Of a stretch of DNA of 53,706 bases, positions 8,231-17,064 are shown in pieces. A model generated the notes under the pieces. That model did no database searches, was not told where the DNA came from, and was given only the letters and a program-made list of their open reading frames with translations. Each line of letters opens with the position of its first letter. Position 1 is the stretch's first letter. The translations under genes and the position numbers were made by a program. This stretch comes from Planctomycetota bacterium (GTDB lineage: Bacteria; Planctomycetota; PLA2; JAEUHO01). The DNA is taken from assembly GCA_020851795.1 (NCBI GenBank), contig JADZCA010000067.1, positions 1 to 53,706 of the forward strand, given 5' to 3'.

Positions 8231-8833
8231 ATGCCCGCCCCCCTCCGCTGCGTGGTGGTGGGGCTGGGCAACCCCGGCGACGAGTACGCCGGGACGCGGC
8301 ACAACGTCGGCTTCGAGGTGGTGGACCTCCTCGCGCGCCGCTGGCGCGTCGAGTTCGAGCGGTCGCGGCTCGTGGACGGGCTCGTGGCGACCGCGCAGCC
8401 GCCCGGCCTGCCGGCCGAGCGGGTGCGCCTCGTCAAGCCGACGACGTACATGAATCGCTGCGGGCCCGCGTACGCGAAGGCGCTGAAGGTGTTCGAGACC
8501 GAGGCCGCCGGGGCGCTCGTCGTCGTGGACGACTTCATGCTCGACTTCGGGCGCCTGCGCTTCCGCGCCGACGGCAGCAGCGGCGGCCACAACGGCCTCA
8601 AGTCGATCGAGGGCGCCGTGGGCTCGGTGGTCTACCCGCGCCTCAAGGTCGGCGTCGGGCAGGTCCCCGCCGGCCGCGACCCCGCCGACTACGTGCTCTC
8701 CCGCTACTCGGCCACCGAGCGCAAGGAGCTGCCGTTCCTGCTCGAGGAGGCCGCCGACGCCGTCATGACCTGGCTCACCGGGGGGATGGACCGCGCGATG
8801 GAGCGCCACAACCGCAAGAAGGACGGCACGTAG
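8231..8833 (+). CDS. pth: Peptidyl-tRNA hydrolase
   Basis: Pth releases tRNA from peptidyl-tRNAs that drop off the ribosome. The product has 200 aa. All family signatures are present: GLGNPGDEYAGTRHNVGFE with catalytic His24, KPTTYMN, DDFMLDFGRLRFR, and GSSGGHNGLKSI. It lies 51 nt after rplY, an arrangement conserved in many bacteria, so the two are probably co-transcribed. Confidence 0.96.
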   Translation: MPAPLRCVVVGLGNPGDEYAGTRHNVGFEVVDLLARRWRVEFERSRLVDGLVATAQPPGLPAERVRLVKPTTYMNRCGPAYAKALKVFETEAAGALVVVDDFMLDFGRLRFRADGSSGGHNGLKSIEGAVGSVVYPRLKVGVGQVPAGRDPADYVLSRYSATERKELPFLLEEAADAVMTWLTGGMDRAMERHNRKKDGT

Positions 8834-8985
8834 CCGCGGCGCCCGCCCGACCGCGGTCCCCGGGGGGCTCGGTCGCCGCCCGCGCAAAAGGAGGCGTCGG
8901 GCGCGCCCTTCGGTACGTTTCGCCCTTCGTCCCTGTCCCCGGCCCCGGAACCCTTCGGACGCCCCTTCGGGGGCTCTTCTCCCGC

Positions 8986-9459
8986 ATGAAGACCCGCGAT
9001 TACGAGGCGATGTTCCTGCTCGACAACGCCGCCGCCGTGGCCGACTTCGACGGCACGACCGGCAGCATCGACCAGATCCTCGCCAAGCACGGCGCCACGA
9101 TCGTCCAGAAGGAGAAGTGGGACGAGCGCAAGCTCGCCTACGAGATCGGCGGCCACAAGCGCGCCACCTACTACCTCGTCTACTTCCGCGCGCCCACCGA
9201 CACGGTCGCGCGCATGGCGGGCGACCTCAAGCTCAACGACAAGCTCATCCGTCACCTCACGATCGCGCTCGACGAGCCGATCGAGGTGCACGTCAAGAAG
9301 CGTGCGGAGGAGCGCGAGCGCCTCGCCGAGGAGAGCCGCAAGGCGAGCCTCGCCGCGGGGTGGGGGACGGGCGACGACCGTCCGCGTCGCCGCCGCGAGG
9401 ACGGGGAGCCGGAGGCCTTCGAGGTCCCCGACGTCCCGGAGCTGAACGAGGAGGCGTAG
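8986..9459 (+). CDS. rpsF: 30S ribosomal protein bS6
   Basis: bS6 binds 16S rRNA as a heterodimer with bS18, which is the next gene. The product has 157 aa: the ferredoxin-like core (YEAMFLLDN, KWDERKLAYEIGGHKRATYYLVYF, LKLNDKLIRHLTI) occupies about residues 1-100. An Arg-rich then acidic tail follows, ending in ELNEEA. A -10-like TACGTT lies at 8914-8919 in the 150-nt gap after pth, so a promoter may serve the rpsF-rpsR-rplI group. Confidence 0.95.
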   Translation: MKTRDYEAMFLLDNAAAVADFDGTTGSIDQILAKHGATIVQKEKWDERKLAYEIGGHKRATYYLVYFRAPTDTVARMAGDLKLNDKLIRHLTIALDEPIEVHVKKRAEERERLAEESRKASLAAGWGTGDDRPRRRREDGEPEAFEVPDVPELNEEA

Positions 9460-9508
9460 TCCGTCGCGGGCGACCGCGCAAGGACACGATCGGAGCCTTC
9501 GGAAGACG

Positions 9509-9769
9509 ATGCCGCGCAACACGAACCCCGCCGTCAAGAAGAAGAAGAAGCTCAAGAAGGTCATCGAGAAGGGCAAGTGCCGCTTCACGAAGGCCCGCGT
9601 CGACGAGGTGGACTACAAGGACCTCGCCACGCTCCAGAAGATGGTGAGCGCCCAGGGCAAGCTGTACGGGCGCAAGCGCACCGGCACCATGAGCCGCTTC
9701 CAGCGCAAGCTCAAGCTCGCCGTCAAGCGCGCGCGCTTCCTCGCCCTGCTGCCCTTCGTGGCCCGCTGA
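9509..9769 (+). CDS. rpsR: 30S ribosomal protein bS18
   Basis: The product has 86 aa and is very basic. It has a Lys-rich head (KKKKKLKK), then CRFTKARVDEVDYKDLATL, and the typical end RKRTGTMSRFQRKLKLAVKRARFLALLPFV. It sits between rpsF and rplI as in many bacteria. Only the first cysteine of the canonical CRFC is present, so this is the zinc-free type. No ssb lies between rpsF and rpsR. Confidence 0.95.
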   Translation: MPRNTNPAVKKKKKLKKVIEKGKCRFTKARVDEVDYKDLATLQKMVSAQGKLYGRKRTGTMSRFQRKLKLAVKRARFLALLPFVAR

Positions 9770-9788
9770 CGTCGCAGGACCCCCCGCC

Positions 9789-10343
9789 ATGCCCACCTCG
9801 CTCGAAGTCCTCCTCCGGCGCAGCGTCGAGAGCCTCGGCCGCGTCGGCGAGGTCGTGAAGGTCCGCACGGGCTACGCCCGCAACTACCTCTTCCCGCACG
9901 GGATCGCGGTGCTCCCCACGAAGGAGAACCTGCGGCTCGTCGAGAAGGACAAGGCCGTCGAGGCCGCCCTCGAGGCCGAGCGCGCCAAGCAGCGCGCCGA
10001 GCTCGTGGCCAAGCTCGCCGGGACGTCGGTCTCGATCGAGGTGAAGAGCAACCCCGAGGGGCACCTCTTCGGCTCGGTCACGGCCAAGCAGGTCGCCGAG
10101 CTGCTCGTCGCCAAGGGCTTCGCCGTCGAGGAGCGCCACGTGCGCCTCGAGCCGGTCAAGCAGCTGGGCGAGTACGAGGTGCCGGTGCACCTCGCCGCCG
10201 ACGCCGAGGTCAAGGTCAAGCTCTGGGTCCTCGACGAGGTCACCAAGCAGGCCACCAAGGCGCCCGCCGAGGAGCCCAAGCCCGAGCCCGCGCCCGAGAA
10301 GGGCGCCAAGGGCGGCCGTTCCGCGAAGGCGCCCAAGGCGTAG
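9789..10343 (+). CDS. rplI: 50S ribosomal protein bL9
   Basis: bL9 binds 23S rRNA near the L1 stalk. The 184-aa product has the N-terminal RNA-binding domain (LGRVGEVVKVRTGYARNYLFPHGIAV), a long helix rich in Glu and Lys, and the C-terminal domain (GHLFGSVTAKQVAELL). A tail of about 35 residues is Lys/Pro/Glu-rich. It starts 19 nt after rpsR, and the two are clearly one operon. Confidence 0.95.
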   Translation: MPTSLEVLLRRSVESLGRVGEVVKVRTGYARNYLFPHGIAVLPTKENLRLVEKDKAVEAALEAERAKQRAELVAKLAGTSVSIEVKSNPEGHLFGSVTAKQVAELLVAKGFAVEERHVRLEPVKQLGEYEVPVHLAADAEVKVKLWVLDEVTKQATKAPAEEPKPEPAPEKGAKGGRSAKAPKA

Positions 10344-10361
10344 CCGACGAGGCTGCCTCCC

Positions 10362-10394
10362 GCGGCCGGCGTCCCCGTGCGGGAGGCCGGCCGC
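10362..10394 (+). terminator. Hairpin after rplI, possible terminator
   Basis: A 9-bp inverted repeat (GCGGCCGGC with GCCGGCCGC) flanks a 15-nt loop, 18 nt after the rplI stop. A competing 7-bp stem CTCCCGC/GCGGGAG shares these bases. There is no clear T tract, only TCGTTT, so termination is not certain. Confidence 0.45.
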
Positions 10395-10423
10395 GTGTCG
10401 TTTCGGGGCGCCCCGTTCCGGGC

Positions 10424-10473
10424 TTGATCCGCACGCTCGACTTGTGTAACTTGTTGTGCCGTAAGTGGTTGTG
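10424..10473 (+). promoter_or_regulatory. dnaB promoter candidate in an AT-richer island, with a tandem 13-mer
   Basis: TTGATC (10424-10429), a 17-nt spacer and TAACTT (10447-10452) form a sigma70-type promoter. Over the -10 lies an imperfect tandem repeat, GTAACTTGTTGTG (10446-10458) and GTAAGTGGTTGTG (10461-10473), 11 of 13 identical with a 15-nt period. This could be an operator. The tract of about 70 nt is much less GC-rich than its surroundings. The rest of the gap 10344-10653 shows no gene. Confidence 0.4.
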
Positions 10474-10653
10474 TCTGATTCCTGTCGAGTTCCGGTGGAA
10501 AGTCGGGGGAGGAACCCCGCCCCGACGCTCGATGGGAACGCGCGACCCCGACGGCCCGGGGCCCCGCCGCCTCGCTCGCCGCCGGCTCGGCGCGCGCAGC
10601 GGCGTCCCCCCGGTGGCTTCCGATGGGGCCCGGCCGCCCGTGGATCTCCCGCC

Positions 10654-12045
10654 GTGATCGAGCGCATCCCGTCCCCGCCCGTCCCCTCCGCCGGGGCCGA
10701 CGCCGCCGCGCTGCTGCGCGTCCCGCCCCACAGCCTCGAGGCCGAGACCGCGCTGCTCGGCGCGCTGCTGCTCGACCCCGAGGCGGTGGGGGTCGTGGCG
10801 CCGCTGCTCTCCCCCGACGACTTCTACCGGTCGGCGCACGGCAAGCTCTACGCGGTCATCCGCGCGCTCTTCGACCGCGGCGAGCCCTCCGACCCGCTCG
10901 TCGTGCTGCGCGAGTGCGAGCGCACGAAGGTCCTCGAGGAGATCGGCGGGCGCGAGTTCCTCGCCTCGCTCGCCAGCGCCGTCGCGACGGCGGCCAACGC
11001 CGAGCACTACGCGCGCATCGTCCGCGAGAAGGCCGTCGCCCGCGGCCTCATCCGCGCCGCGATGGAGATCCAGCGCGCCGCCTACGACGAGGAGGGCCGC
11101 GGCGACGAGCTGCTCGAGAAGGCCGAGCACCTCGTCTTCGAGCTCGCCCGCACGAAGGACTCCGGGGCCGCGACGAGCGTGCGCGACCTCCTCGAGGAGG
11201 CCTTCCACGAGCTGTCCGACCGCGACCAGGTGGCCACCGGCATCCCGTCGGGCTTCACCGAGTTCGACGCCCTGACCACCGGCCTGCACCCCGGCGAGCT
11301 CGTGATCGTCGCGGGGCGCCCGTCGATGGGCAAGACGACGTTCGCGCTCAACGTGGCCTACAACGTGGCCGTCGAGTCGAACATGGGGGTGGCGATCTTC
11401 TCGCTCGAGATGAGCAAGCAGCAGATCGCCCGCAACATCCTCGCGTCGCGCGCCGAGGTGGCCGCGCAGAAGCTGCGCGGCGGGCGCTTCCTCTCCGACG
11501 ACGAGTTCGCGCGGCTGACCGAGGCCGCCAACCCGCTCTACCGCGCGCCCCTGTTCATCGACGACACGCCCGGCGTGTCCCCGACGGCCCTGCGCGCCAA
11601 GGCGCGCCGCCTCAAGCAGAAGCACGACATCCGCATGATCGTGATCGACTACCTCCAGCTGATGGACGGCCCGTCGGGCGGGCGCCGCTCGGACAGCCGC
11701 CAGGAGGAGATCTCCTACATCTCCCGGTCGCTCAAGGGCCTCGCCCGCGAGCTCTCGGTGCCCGTGATCGCGATCTCCCAGCTCAACCGGGCCGCGGACA
11801 CGCGCGAGGACCACAAGCCGCGCATGTCGGACCTGCGCGAGTCGGGCGCCCTCGAGCAGGACGCCGACCTCATCTGCTTCCTCTACCGCAAGCACTACTA
11901 CACCAAGGCCGAGAGCGACCGCGGGCTCGCCGAGGTCATCGTGGCCAAGCAGCGCAACGGCCCGACCGACTCGGTGCAGCTGGTCTTCCTCGACCAGTTC
12001 ATGCGCTTCGACAACCGCCACTTCGGCAACGAACCCCCCCGCTGA
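10654..12045 (+). CDS. dnaB: Replicative DNA helicase DnaB
   Basis: DnaB is the hexameric 5'-3' helicase of the replication fork. The 463-aa product has the N-terminal helical domain (PPHSLEAETALLGALLLDPEA), a linker, and the RecA-like motor. The motor shows Walker A GRPSMGKTT (about residues 221-229), FSLEMSKQQIA, Walker B IVIDYLQLM, and the arginine-finger region SDLRESGALEQDAD. GTG at 10654 is chosen because it places the conserved PPHSLEAE motif at the usual distance; the open frame upstream is not family-like. No intein is present. It follows rplI as in many genomes. Confidence 0.95.
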   Translation: MIERIPSPPVPSAGADAAALLRVPPHSLEAETALLGALLLDPEAVGVVAPLLSPDDFYRSAHGKLYAVIRALFDRGEPSDPLVVLRECERTKVLEEIGGREFLASLASAVATAANAEHYARIVREKAVARGLIRAAMEIQRAAYDEEGRGDELLEKAEHLVFELARTKDSGAATSVRDLLEEAFHELSDRDQVATGIPSGFTEFDALTTGLHPGELVIVAGRPSMGKTTFALNVAYNVAVESNMGVAIFSLEMSKQQIARNILASRAEVAAQKLRGGRFLSDDEFARLTEAANPLYRAPLFIDDTPGVSPTALRAKARRLKQKHDIRMIVIDYLQLMDGPSGGRRSDSRQEEISYISRSLKGLARELSVPVIAISQLNRAADTREDHKPRMSDLRESGALEQDADLICFLYRKHYYTKAESDRGLAEVIVAKQRNGPTDSVQLVFLDQFMRFDNRHFGNEPPR

Positions 12046-12101
12046 GCCTCGGGGGGCCGGCGGGCCACGACGACAACCGCGGCGGCCCCGTGGTCGGCGG
12101 G

Positions 12102-12107
12102 TATGCT
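12102..12107 (+). promoter_or_regulatory. -10 box upstream of bamA
   Basis: TATGCT follows a G-rich run and is followed by GCGGCG, resembling the other -10 boxes in the window. It lies 81 nt before the TTG start of bamA. No clear -35. Confidence 0.35.
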
Positions 12108-12187
12108 GCGGCGTCCCCCGTCGGGCAGGGGGGGCGGGCGACCGCCCGCTCCGGCCCGGGCTCCGGGCGGACGGGAGGCGACGGCGC

Positions 12188-14935
12188 TTGGACCCGACGG
12201 ACCGGCAGACCGTGGAGGCCGCGGGGCCTCGCCGCGACGCCTGGGTCCTCGCGGTCCTCGTCGTGCTGCTCGGCGTCGTCGGCGCGCTCGCGTCGGGCGC
12301 CCACGCCGAGGACCTGCCGCCGCCCAAGCGCCGCACCCCGCCGGGCACGCCCGCCCCCGCGCCCGCGCCGGTGCCCACGCCGGCGCCGGTCCCGGCTCCC
12401 GTGCCTGTGCCCACGCCGGCGCCGGTCCCGGCTCCCGCGCCCGTCCCCGCCCCGGTGCCGACGCCCCCGCCCGCGCCGGTCCCCGTGCCGACGCCGGTGC
12501 CGGTGCCGGTGCCGCCGCCCGCGGCGCCGCCGCCGGCGCCCGTGCCTCCGCCCGCGGTCGTCCCCGCCGCGCCCTCGCGGCCCGTGGTCGTCCCCTCGTC
12601 CGACCCCGACCGGCCGACGGTCGTGCGCATCGAGTTCAAGGGCAACGCGGCGTACACGACGTCGAGCATGAAGCTCAAGCTGCGCCTCAAGGAGGGGCGG
12701 CCCTTCGACCCGTCGCTGCTCGACCTCGACACCGACACGCTCTACCAGTTCTTCCAGGACGTCCGCATCGAGCAGACCCGCGTGCCCGGCGGGATCGCGC
12801 TGACCTTCACCGTCTCGGAGAACCCGGTCGTGCGCGAGCTCGTCATCGACGGGCTCGAGGGCCTCAAGCGCGAGGACATCGTCGGGCTGCCCATCCGCAC
12901 GCGCGTCGGCTACCCGCTCGTGGACCGCAACCTCGACCTCGACCGCGAGGACATCGCCGCGCTCTACCGCCGCCGCGGGTGGCACTTCGCCCACGTCGGC
13001 GACCCCGTGCTCGTCGAGCCGACCCCCGACGGCGGCCGCCGCGTCGTGATGACCGTGGTCGAGGGCCCGCAGGTCAAGGTGGACGAGCTCGTCTTCTCCG
13101 GCAACGCGTCGATCCCGCGCAAGACGCTCGTGGACGCGATGCTGACGAAGACGTCGGGGCTCTTCTCCTCGAGCTACTTCAACGAGGAGACGCTGCGCGA
13201 GGACGTCGTCGAGCTGCGCCGCGTCTACCGGGGCGAGGGCTTCCTCGACGCCGAGGTCGTGCTCTCCGACCTCCGCTTCTCCGACGACCGCGCCAAGGTG
13301 GTCGTCGAGATCGCGGTGGTCGAGGGCGAGCGCTACACCGTCGGCGACGTGACCTTCAAGCTCGAGCGCGAGAGCTCGGGCCCCGGGGCGATGCCTCCGG
13401 AGGACGCGGCGTTCTTCACGCAGGACGGCCTGCGGGGCCTGCTCGGGCTCGTCCCCGGCGAGGTCTACTCGGGCAAGGTCGAGGAGAAGGGCCGCGAGGC
13501 GATCAAGGAGGCGTACTTCGCGCGCTCCTACCTCGAGGCGCGCCTCGACCGCGCCGACCTGCGCCCCCGCGCCGGCGCCCGCGTCGTGGACGTGTTCGTC
13601 CCCGTCGTGGAGGGGCGCAAGTACCGCGTCGCGCGCGTGCAGGTCGTCGGCAACGAGTTCACCCGCGACAAGATCGTGCGCCGCGAGATCCGGGCGGTGC
13701 CCGGTGACGCGGTGGACCGCAACGCGCTCGACCGTGCGCTCGTCCGCCTGCGCGGCCTGCGGTTCTTCGAGCGCGTGTCGCGGCGCTTCGAGGACGTGAT
13801 CGGCCCCGACGGCAAGCCGATCCCCGACGTCAAGGACGTCGTCTACGAGCTCGTCGAGGCCAAGACCGGCAAGCTCACCGTCGGCGCCGCGCTGTCGGGC
13901 GAGGGCGGGCTGGCGGGCAACTTCCAGTTCCAGAAGCGCAACTTCGACGTCGCGCGCCTGCCGCGCTCGTGGGACGACCTGACGTCGGGGCGCGCGTTCA
14001 CCGGCGCCGGCCAGAACTTCAACTTCTACCTGCAGCCCGGCACGCAGACGAGCGCCTTCGGCCTCGACTTCGGCGAGCCGCGGGTGTTCGGCACCCGCCT
14101 CGGCCTCAAGCTCGGCGGCAGCAAGCGGCTCGGCTTCCGCGAGGGCTACACCGAGGACCTGCTCGGCTACTACGTCCGCCTCTCGCACCCCGTCTACGAG
14201 CGCGACGACGACCGGGCCTACCTCGAGGCGTTCGCCACCTGGCGGCAGGAGCGCCGTCAGATCCGCGACGTGAGCGACAACGCCGTCCCCGGCGTCTTCC
14301 TCTTCGAGGGCGAGCGCGAGCTCCACAGCGTGCAGGCGGGGCTCGCGTTCCGCATGGTGGACGACCCGCTGCGGCCGGCCAGCAAGCTCTCGACCTCGCT
14401 GGCGTTCGAGTACGCCGGCGGCGTGCTCGGCGGCGGCCTCGACTACTGGAAGGCCGACTTCTCCCACGACCAGCGCTGGAAGCTGCGCGAGGACGACGAG
14501 GGCCGCAAGAGCTGGCTGACGCTGGCCGTCAACGCCGGCGTCTCGCACGCCTTCGACGAGACGCCCGAGGTCCCGCCCTACAGCCGGTACTACGCCGGCG
14601 GGCGCGGCACGATCCGCGGCTTCGCGTTCCGCGGCGTCGGCCCGCACTCCAACGGGCGCCCGATGGGCGGCGAGTTCATGGTGACGGGCACCGTCGAGTA
14701 CGAGCAGCCGGTGGCGGAGGACTTCCTGTCCGCCGTCGCGTTCGTGGACAGCGGCACGCTCGCCACCACGATCGCCGACGACATGCCGCTGCGGCTCTCG
14801 GTCGGTGCGGGCATCCGGCTCAAGATCCCCGGGTTCGGCGAGGCCCCGCTGGCCCTCGACTTCGCGGTCCCGCTGCTGCTCGGCGACGAGGACCAGAAGA
14901 CCCTCATCTCGTTCTCCCTCGCCCGCGACTTCTGA
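12188..14935 (+). CDS. bamA: Outer-membrane assembly factor BamA (Omp85) with Pro/Ala/Val-rich N-terminal linker
   Basis: BamA inserts beta-barrel proteins into the outer membrane. The product has 915 aa. It starts at a TTG with GGGAGG upstream, then a hydrophobic signal segment ending about residue 40 (ASGAHAED). A linker of about 95 residues is built of PAP/VP repeats. About five POTRA domains follow (from residue 138, starting RIEFKGNAAYTT) to about residue 555, then the C-terminal barrel. The Omp85 signature is seen as GGRGTIRGFAFRGVGP, and the protein ends in Phe (LARDF), as expected for BAM substrates. The long proline linker before POTRA1 is unusual. Next to it are ompH and lpxC-fabZ-lpxA, the classic envelope cluster. 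Confidence 0.95.
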   Translation: MDPTDRQTVEAAGPRRDAWVLAVLVVLLGVVGALASGAHAEDLPPPKRRTPPGTPAPAPAPVPTPAPVPAPVPVPTPAPVPAPAPVPAPVPTPPPAPVPVPTPVPVPVPPPAAPPPAPVPPPAVVPAAPSRPVVVPSSDPDRPTVVRIEFKGNAAYTTSSMKLKLRLKEGRPFDPSLLDLDTDTLYQFFQDVRIEQTRVPGGIALTFTVSENPVVRELVIDGLEGLKREDIVGLPIRTRVGYPLVDRNLDLDREDIAALYRRRGWHFAHVGDPVLVEPTPDGGRRVVMTVVEGPQVKVDELVFSGNASIPRKTLVDAMLTKTSGLFSSSYFNEETLREDVVELRRVYRGEGFLDAEVVLSDLRFSDDRAKVVVEIAVVEGERYTVGDVTFKLERESSGPGAMPPEDAAFFTQDGLRGLLGLVPGEVYSGKVEEKGREAIKEAYFARSYLEARLDRADLRPRAGARVVDVFVPVVEGRKYRVARVQVVGNEFTRDKIVRREIRAVPGDAVDRNALDRALVRLRGLRFFERVSRRFEDVIGPDGKPIPDVKDVVYELVEAKTGKLTVGAALSGEGGLAGNFQFQKRNFDVARLPRSWDDLTSGRAFTGAGQNFNFYLQPGTQTSAFGLDFGEPRVFGTRLGLKLGGSKRLGFREGYTEDLLGYYVRLSHPVYERDDDRAYLEAFATWRQERRQIRDVSDNAVPGVFLFEGERELHSVQAGLAFRMVDDPLRPASKLSTSLAFEYAGGVLGGGLDYWKADFSHDQRWKLREDDEGRKSWLTLAVNAGVSHAFDETPEVPPYSRYYAGGRGTIRGFAFRGVGPHSNGRPMGGEFMVTGTVEYEQPVAEDFLSAVAFVDSGTLATTIADDMPLRLSVGAGIRLKIPGFGEAPLALDFAVPLLLGDEDQKTLISFSLARDF

Positions 14936-15042
14936 CGCCCCCCGGGGGCGCCCACGCGGCGCGGATTCCCTCGGAGGACGGCGGCCCGGCCGCCACAATC
15001 GGAAGGTTCCCGTCCCCCGGCCCCGCGGAGGCTCCGTTCCCC

Positions 15043-15750
15043 ATGCGTCCGACCCTCGCTCTCGCCTGCGCCTTCGCCGCCGCCGCCGCGGTCGGGGGCG
15101 GCCTCCTCGTGTCGCGCGGTGCCGGCGCCGGCCCCAACGACGGGCCCGGCGTGCGGGTCGCGGTGGTGGACGTGTTCAAGCTGCTCAACGACGCGCCCAA
15201 GAAGCGCCAGATCGAGCAGCAGCGCCGCGACCAGCGGCAGACGCTGGACGACTTCAAGGCCGAGCAGGGGCGCAAGCTCAAGGACCTCGAGGGCGAGATC
15301 GTCCGCACGCCCCGCGCCGACCCCCGCCGCAAGAAGCTCGAGGAGGACCTCGCGCGCGCCTCGGCCGTCGCCGAGTTCGAGGTCAAGCTCCGCGCCTCGC
15401 AGGCGGACCAGAGCTACAGCGACGCCCTCGAGCAGCTCTACGCCGAGGTGCGCGGGCTCATCCGCGACGTCGCGACGACCTCGGGCTACGGCGTCGTGCT
15501 CATGAAGGCCGACGACGAGCTCTCGCTCGACCGGCCCGGCGAGTTCGTGCTCTCGGTCGCGATGCGCCCGGTGCTCTACGCCGACAACGCGACCGACATC
15601 ACCTCGCTCGTCGAGGCGCGGCTCCTCCAGGCCCGCCCGCCGACGCCGCCCCCCGGCCCGGCCCCGACGCCCTCGCGTCCGCCGGCCCCCGCTGCGCCCG
15701 CGCCCGTCCCCCCGATCCCGCCGGCGCCCGTGCCCGGGATGGGTGGCTGA
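15043..15750 (+). CDS. OmpH/Skp-family periplasmic chaperone
   Basis: Skp/OmpH chaperones hold unfolded outer-membrane proteins on the way to BamA. The product has 235 aa with an N-terminal signal peptide (residues 1-25). The body is a coiled coil rich in Lys, Glu and Arg (PKKRQIEQQRRDQRQTLDD, KLKDLEGEIVRTPRADPRR). VAVVDVFKLLNDAPKK near the N-terminus matches the family's opening strand. The last 40 residues are a Pro/Ala tail. It lies between bamA and lpxC, its usual place. Sequence conservation in this family is low, so context carries much of the call. Confidence 0.88.
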   Translation: MRPTLALACAFAAAAAVGGGLLVSRGAGAGPNDGPGVRVAVVDVFKLLNDAPKKRQIEQQRRDQRQTLDDFKAEQGRKLKDLEGEIVRTPRADPRRKKLEEDLARASAVAEFEVKLRASQADQSYSDALEQLYAEVRGLIRDVATTSGYGVVLMKADDELSLDRPGEFVLSVAMRPVLYADNATDITSLVEARLLQARPPTPPPGPAPTPSRPPAPAAPAPVPPIPPAPVPGMGG

Positions 15751-15771
15751 CCTCGGGCCCGCCGCCCTCGG

Positions 15772-17064
15772 ATGGCGCGTCCGCAGCGCACGGTCCAGCG
15801 CGACGGCTCCCTGCGGGGCCGAGCCCTGCACAGCGGGGCCGAGGTCGAGGTGCGGGTGCGTCCCGCCCCGCCCGACACCGGCGTCGTGTTCGTGCGGACC
15901 GACCTGCCGGGCGCGCCCCGCGTGCCGGCCGACGTCGCCCACGTCGTCCCGACCGACCACCGCACGCTGCTGCGCGGCGACGGCGGGGCCACCGTCGAGA
16001 CGGTCGAGCACCTGCTCGCGTGCTGCACGGGGTTGCGGCTCGACAACTTGGTCGTCGAGCTGTCCGGCCCCGAGCTGCCCGGGATGGACGGGTCGGCCAA
16101 GCCGTTCGCCGACCTCCTCGACGGGCTGGGCGCGGCCGACCAGGCCTCGCCGCGGCGCACGCTGCGCCTCGACGCGCCCACCGACCTCTCCTTCGACGAC
16201 GGGGCGAAGTGGACCACCGCCGCGCCCCGCGCGGGGGGCCTGCGGGTCTCCTACACCTACGCGGCGCCGGCGCACGTGCAGACCGCGTCTTTCGTCCTGG
16301 ACCCGGGGACGTTCCGCGACGCGATCGCCCCCGCGCGCACCTTCGTCCACGAGGCGCACGTCGAGGCCGCGCGCGCCGCGGGCCAGGGGCGCGGCGCGAC
16401 CGAGGACAACACGGTCGTCCTCCTGCCCGACGGCGGGACCCGGCGGCCGCTGCGCTTCCCCGACGAGTGCGCGCGCCACAAGCTCCTCGACCTGCTCGGC
16501 GACCTCTTCCTGCTCGGCGCCGACGTCGAGGCGGACCTGCGCGCGCACCGCACCGGCCACCGCCAGAACGCGGCGCTGGTCGAGCGCCTGCGCGCCGTCG
16601 GCGTCCCGGTGGACGCGCGCCCGGCGGCGCTCGACCACCTCCAGATCCGCCGCATCCTGCCGCACCGCTACCCGATGCTGCTCGTGGACCGCGTCCTCGA
16701 GATCGAGGGCTTCCAGCGCGCGGTGGGCCTGAAGAACGTGACGCTCAACGAGCCTTGGTTCGTCGGTCACTACCCCGAGCAGCCGATCATGCCGGGTGTG
16801 CTGCTCGTCGAAGCCATGGCCCAGCTGGGCGGCCTGCTGCTCCTGCGCAAGCTCGAGCTCACGGGTCGCCTCCCCGTCCTCCTCTCCATCGACCGCGTGA
16901 AGTTCCGCCGCGCCGTCCTCCCCGGCGACCAGGTCCGTCTCGAGGCCGAGACGGTCCGGCTCGCGTCGGGGCGCGGCCGCGTCCAAGGGCGGGCCCTCGT
17001 CCAGGGCCAGCTCGCCGCGGAAGCCCGGCTCAACTTCGCCCTGACGCAGGAGCCCCGCGCATGA
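15772..17064 (+). CDS. lpxC-fabZ: Bifunctional LpxC deacetylase / FabZ dehydratase fusion
   Basis: LpxC commits UDP-3-O-acyl-GlcNAc to lipid A; FabZ dehydrates 3-hydroxyacyl-ACP for fatty-acid synthesis and competes for the same acyl chains. In this 430-aa fusion, LpxC spans about residues 1-285. Zinc ligands His80 (TVEHLLA), His236 and Asp240 (HKLLD) are present, along with Glu79 and catalytic His263 (HRTGH). FabZ starts near 288 (LQIRRILPHRYPMLLVDRVL), with catalytic His333 and Glu347 in GHYPEQPIMPGVLLVEAMAQ. Both active sites are intact. The gene overlaps lpxA by ATGA. The fusion is known from Bacteroidota and, as I recall, from some planctomycetes. Confidence 0.96.
   Translation: MARPQRTVQRDGSLRGRALHSGAEVEVRVRPAPPDTGVVFVRTDLPGAPRVPADVAHVVPTDHRTLLRGDGGATVETVEHLLACCTGLRLDNLVVELSGPELPGMDGSAKPFADLLDGLGAADQASPRRTLRLDAPTDLSFDDGAKWTTAAPRAGGLRVSYTYAAPAHVQTASFVLDPGTFRDAIAPARTFVHEAHVEAARAAGQGRGATEDNTVVLLPDGGTRRPLRFPDECARHKLLDLLGDLFLLGADVEADLRAHRTGHRQNAALVERLRAVGVPVDARPAALDHLQIRRILPHRYPMLLVDRVLEIEGFQRAVGLKNVTLNEPWFVGHYPEQPIMPGVLLVEAMAQLGGLLLLRKLELTGRLPVLLSIDRVKFRRAVLPGDQVRLEAETVRLASGRGRVQGRALVQGQLAAEARLNFALTQEPRA

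Noticed and set aside
10424..10657. Small gene of 77 codons upstream of dnaB
   Set aside because: Its start lies on a promoter-like sequence, the product is low-complexity after 30 residues, and no ribosome site is present.
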